From an uncultured Lachnospiraceae bacterium (GTDB taxonomy: Bacteria; Bacillota; Clostridia; Lachnospirales; Lachnospiraceae): a stretch of DNA of 6,292 nucleotides. Positions 5,796-6,292 of the stretch are shown here, in pieces. A model generated the notes under the pieces. The model searched no databases, was not told the origin of the DNA, and worked only from the letters and a program-made list of their open reading frames with translations. Within the stretch, counting starts at the first letter, position 1. Each line of letters starts with the position of its first letter. The stretch lies in assembly GCA_947591115.1 (NCBI GenBank), contig CANQCX010000117.1, forward strand, positions 1 to 6,292. The letters are read 5' to 3'. The position numbers were made by a program, and so were the translations under genes.

Positions 5796-6292
5796 GTGAA
5801 GCAGTTAATTGAGTTTTATATCGAACAATATCGGGAATCCGGCCGCATGGCGGGAAAAAAGGCAAGGGTTTCCAAATATATGCATAAAATCCACGCCGAA
5901 ACAAACGTCCTGAAAAATACAAAGGGATCGCCGTCGCGGACGACTGTCGCGGCGCAGCTCCATAAAGACGTCAAACGGCTGGCGGCGACGGTATACTATG
6001 CGAACAATAAAACAGCCATCCAGCTTTTTAATCAGGAATTGCTGCCCGAACTGGTGCGGATGGATATGGAAATGCTGACCGAGCAGGAAAAACAGCAGAT
6101 TGACGAAAAACTGCTGAAGGAACTGAAAAAATCGGCGGCAAGAGAAATCTGCAACCGGTCGTTTCTGGAGGTTATGCAGGCGCATCTGCGGAAAAAACTG
6201 CGGAAACAGATCGTGCAGATGGTTCCCGCCCGTCCGGAAATGGAATTTACGGAAGCGCTGGCAATGAAACGCCATTTTATTCTGCATATCGG
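5796..6292 (+). CDS. Probable SUV3-like ATP-dependent RNA helicase, N-terminal part
   Basis: The frame opens at GTG 5796, six bases after AGAGGAG (5783-5789), and stays open to the right edge: 165 codons with the end missing. It starts 11 nt after the glycosyltransferase stop, so it probably belongs to the same operon. The visible part is soluble, highly charged and mostly helical (for example QYRESGRMAGKKARVSKY and a Lys/Glu-rich segment around 92-118), with no signal peptide. The clue to function is residues 149-165, EFTEALAMKRHFILHI followed by a partial Gly codon. These resemble the stretch just before the Walker A motif (GPTNSGKTY) of SUV3-type DExH RNA helicases, where a YP-ARAM-R-hydrophobic-H-G pattern is known. 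The ATPase motifs themselves are outside the window, so the assignment is inference from a short match. If it fails, this is an unknown charged helical protein. Its role beside envelope genes is not obvious. Confidence 0.6.
   Translation, partial: MKQLIEFYIEQYRESGRMAGKKARVSKYMHKIHAETNVLKNTKGSPSRTTVAAQLHKDVKRLAATVYYANNKTAIQLFNQELLPELVRMDMEMLTEQEKQQIDEKLLKELKKSAAREICNRSFLEVMQAHLRKKLRKQIVQMVPARPEMEFTEALAMKRHFILHI

Noticed and set aside
5930..5990. Short inverted repeat CCGTCGC...GCGACGG and repeated GTCGCGG near the start of the helicase-like gene
   Set aside because: Only seven bases per arm with a loop of about 45 nt in GC-rich coding sequence and no T-run; expected by chance given the frequent GCG/CGG codons.
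1..6292. CRISPR array, tRNA/rRNA genes, insertion sequence ends, phage or defence genes
   Set aside because: I saw no regularly spaced direct repeats, no cloverleaf-like segments and no transposase or integrase motifs. Almost the entire window is accounted for by the genes listed, and the only gaps are 214-236, 520-577 and 5784-5796.

Overview
The window looks like a chromosomal segment of a low-to-moderate GC Gram-positive bacterium, most likely of the Clostridia (Lachnospiraceae-like). The reasons are strong AGGAGG-type ribosome binding sites at every start, GTG used beside ATG, tightly packed same-strand genes, and Gram-positive envelope families (LtaS-type polymerase, YfhO). The family-level placement is inference. 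All supported genes are on the + strand and cover nearly the whole window. There are no tRNA or rRNA genes, CRISPR arrays, insertion sequences or phage genes.

Region 1 (1-520) holds the 3' end of a HigA-like XRE-family helix-turn-helix regulator or antitoxin, whose 5' end lies outside the window. After it comes a 94-residue basic protein of unknown function, preceded by a strong ribosome binding site. The two are probably cotranscribed, and a toxin gene may lie upstream outside the window.

Region 2 (521-600) is a compact junction. A 15-bp perfect inverted repeat followed by seven T's looks like an intrinsic terminator for the upstream unit. Its left arm contains a good extended -10 element, its loop contains the ribosome binding site, and its right arm contains the start codon of the next gene. 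Transcripts arriving from upstream can fold the hairpin; transcripts from the embedded promoter would lack the left arm and could not.

Region 3 (577-5784) is a cell-envelope operon. It encodes a five-TM sulfatase-fold polymerase or transferase of the LtaS type (with all expected catalytic residues), a YfhO-type multi-TM GT-C glycosyltransferase, and a CsbB/GtrB-type polyprenyl-phosphate glycosyltransferase. The genes overlap (ATGA, then 20 nt). By analogy with the CsbB-YfhO system of Bacillus, the cytoplasmic GT2 would charge a lipid carrier with a sugar, a flippase not seen here would turn it outward, and YfhO would transfer the sugar to the glycerol-phosphate polymer made by the first protein.

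Region 4 (5796 to the end) is the first 165 codons of a protein that starts 11 nt after the operon. It resembles the region just before the Walker A motif of SUV3-type RNA helicases, and it runs off the window.
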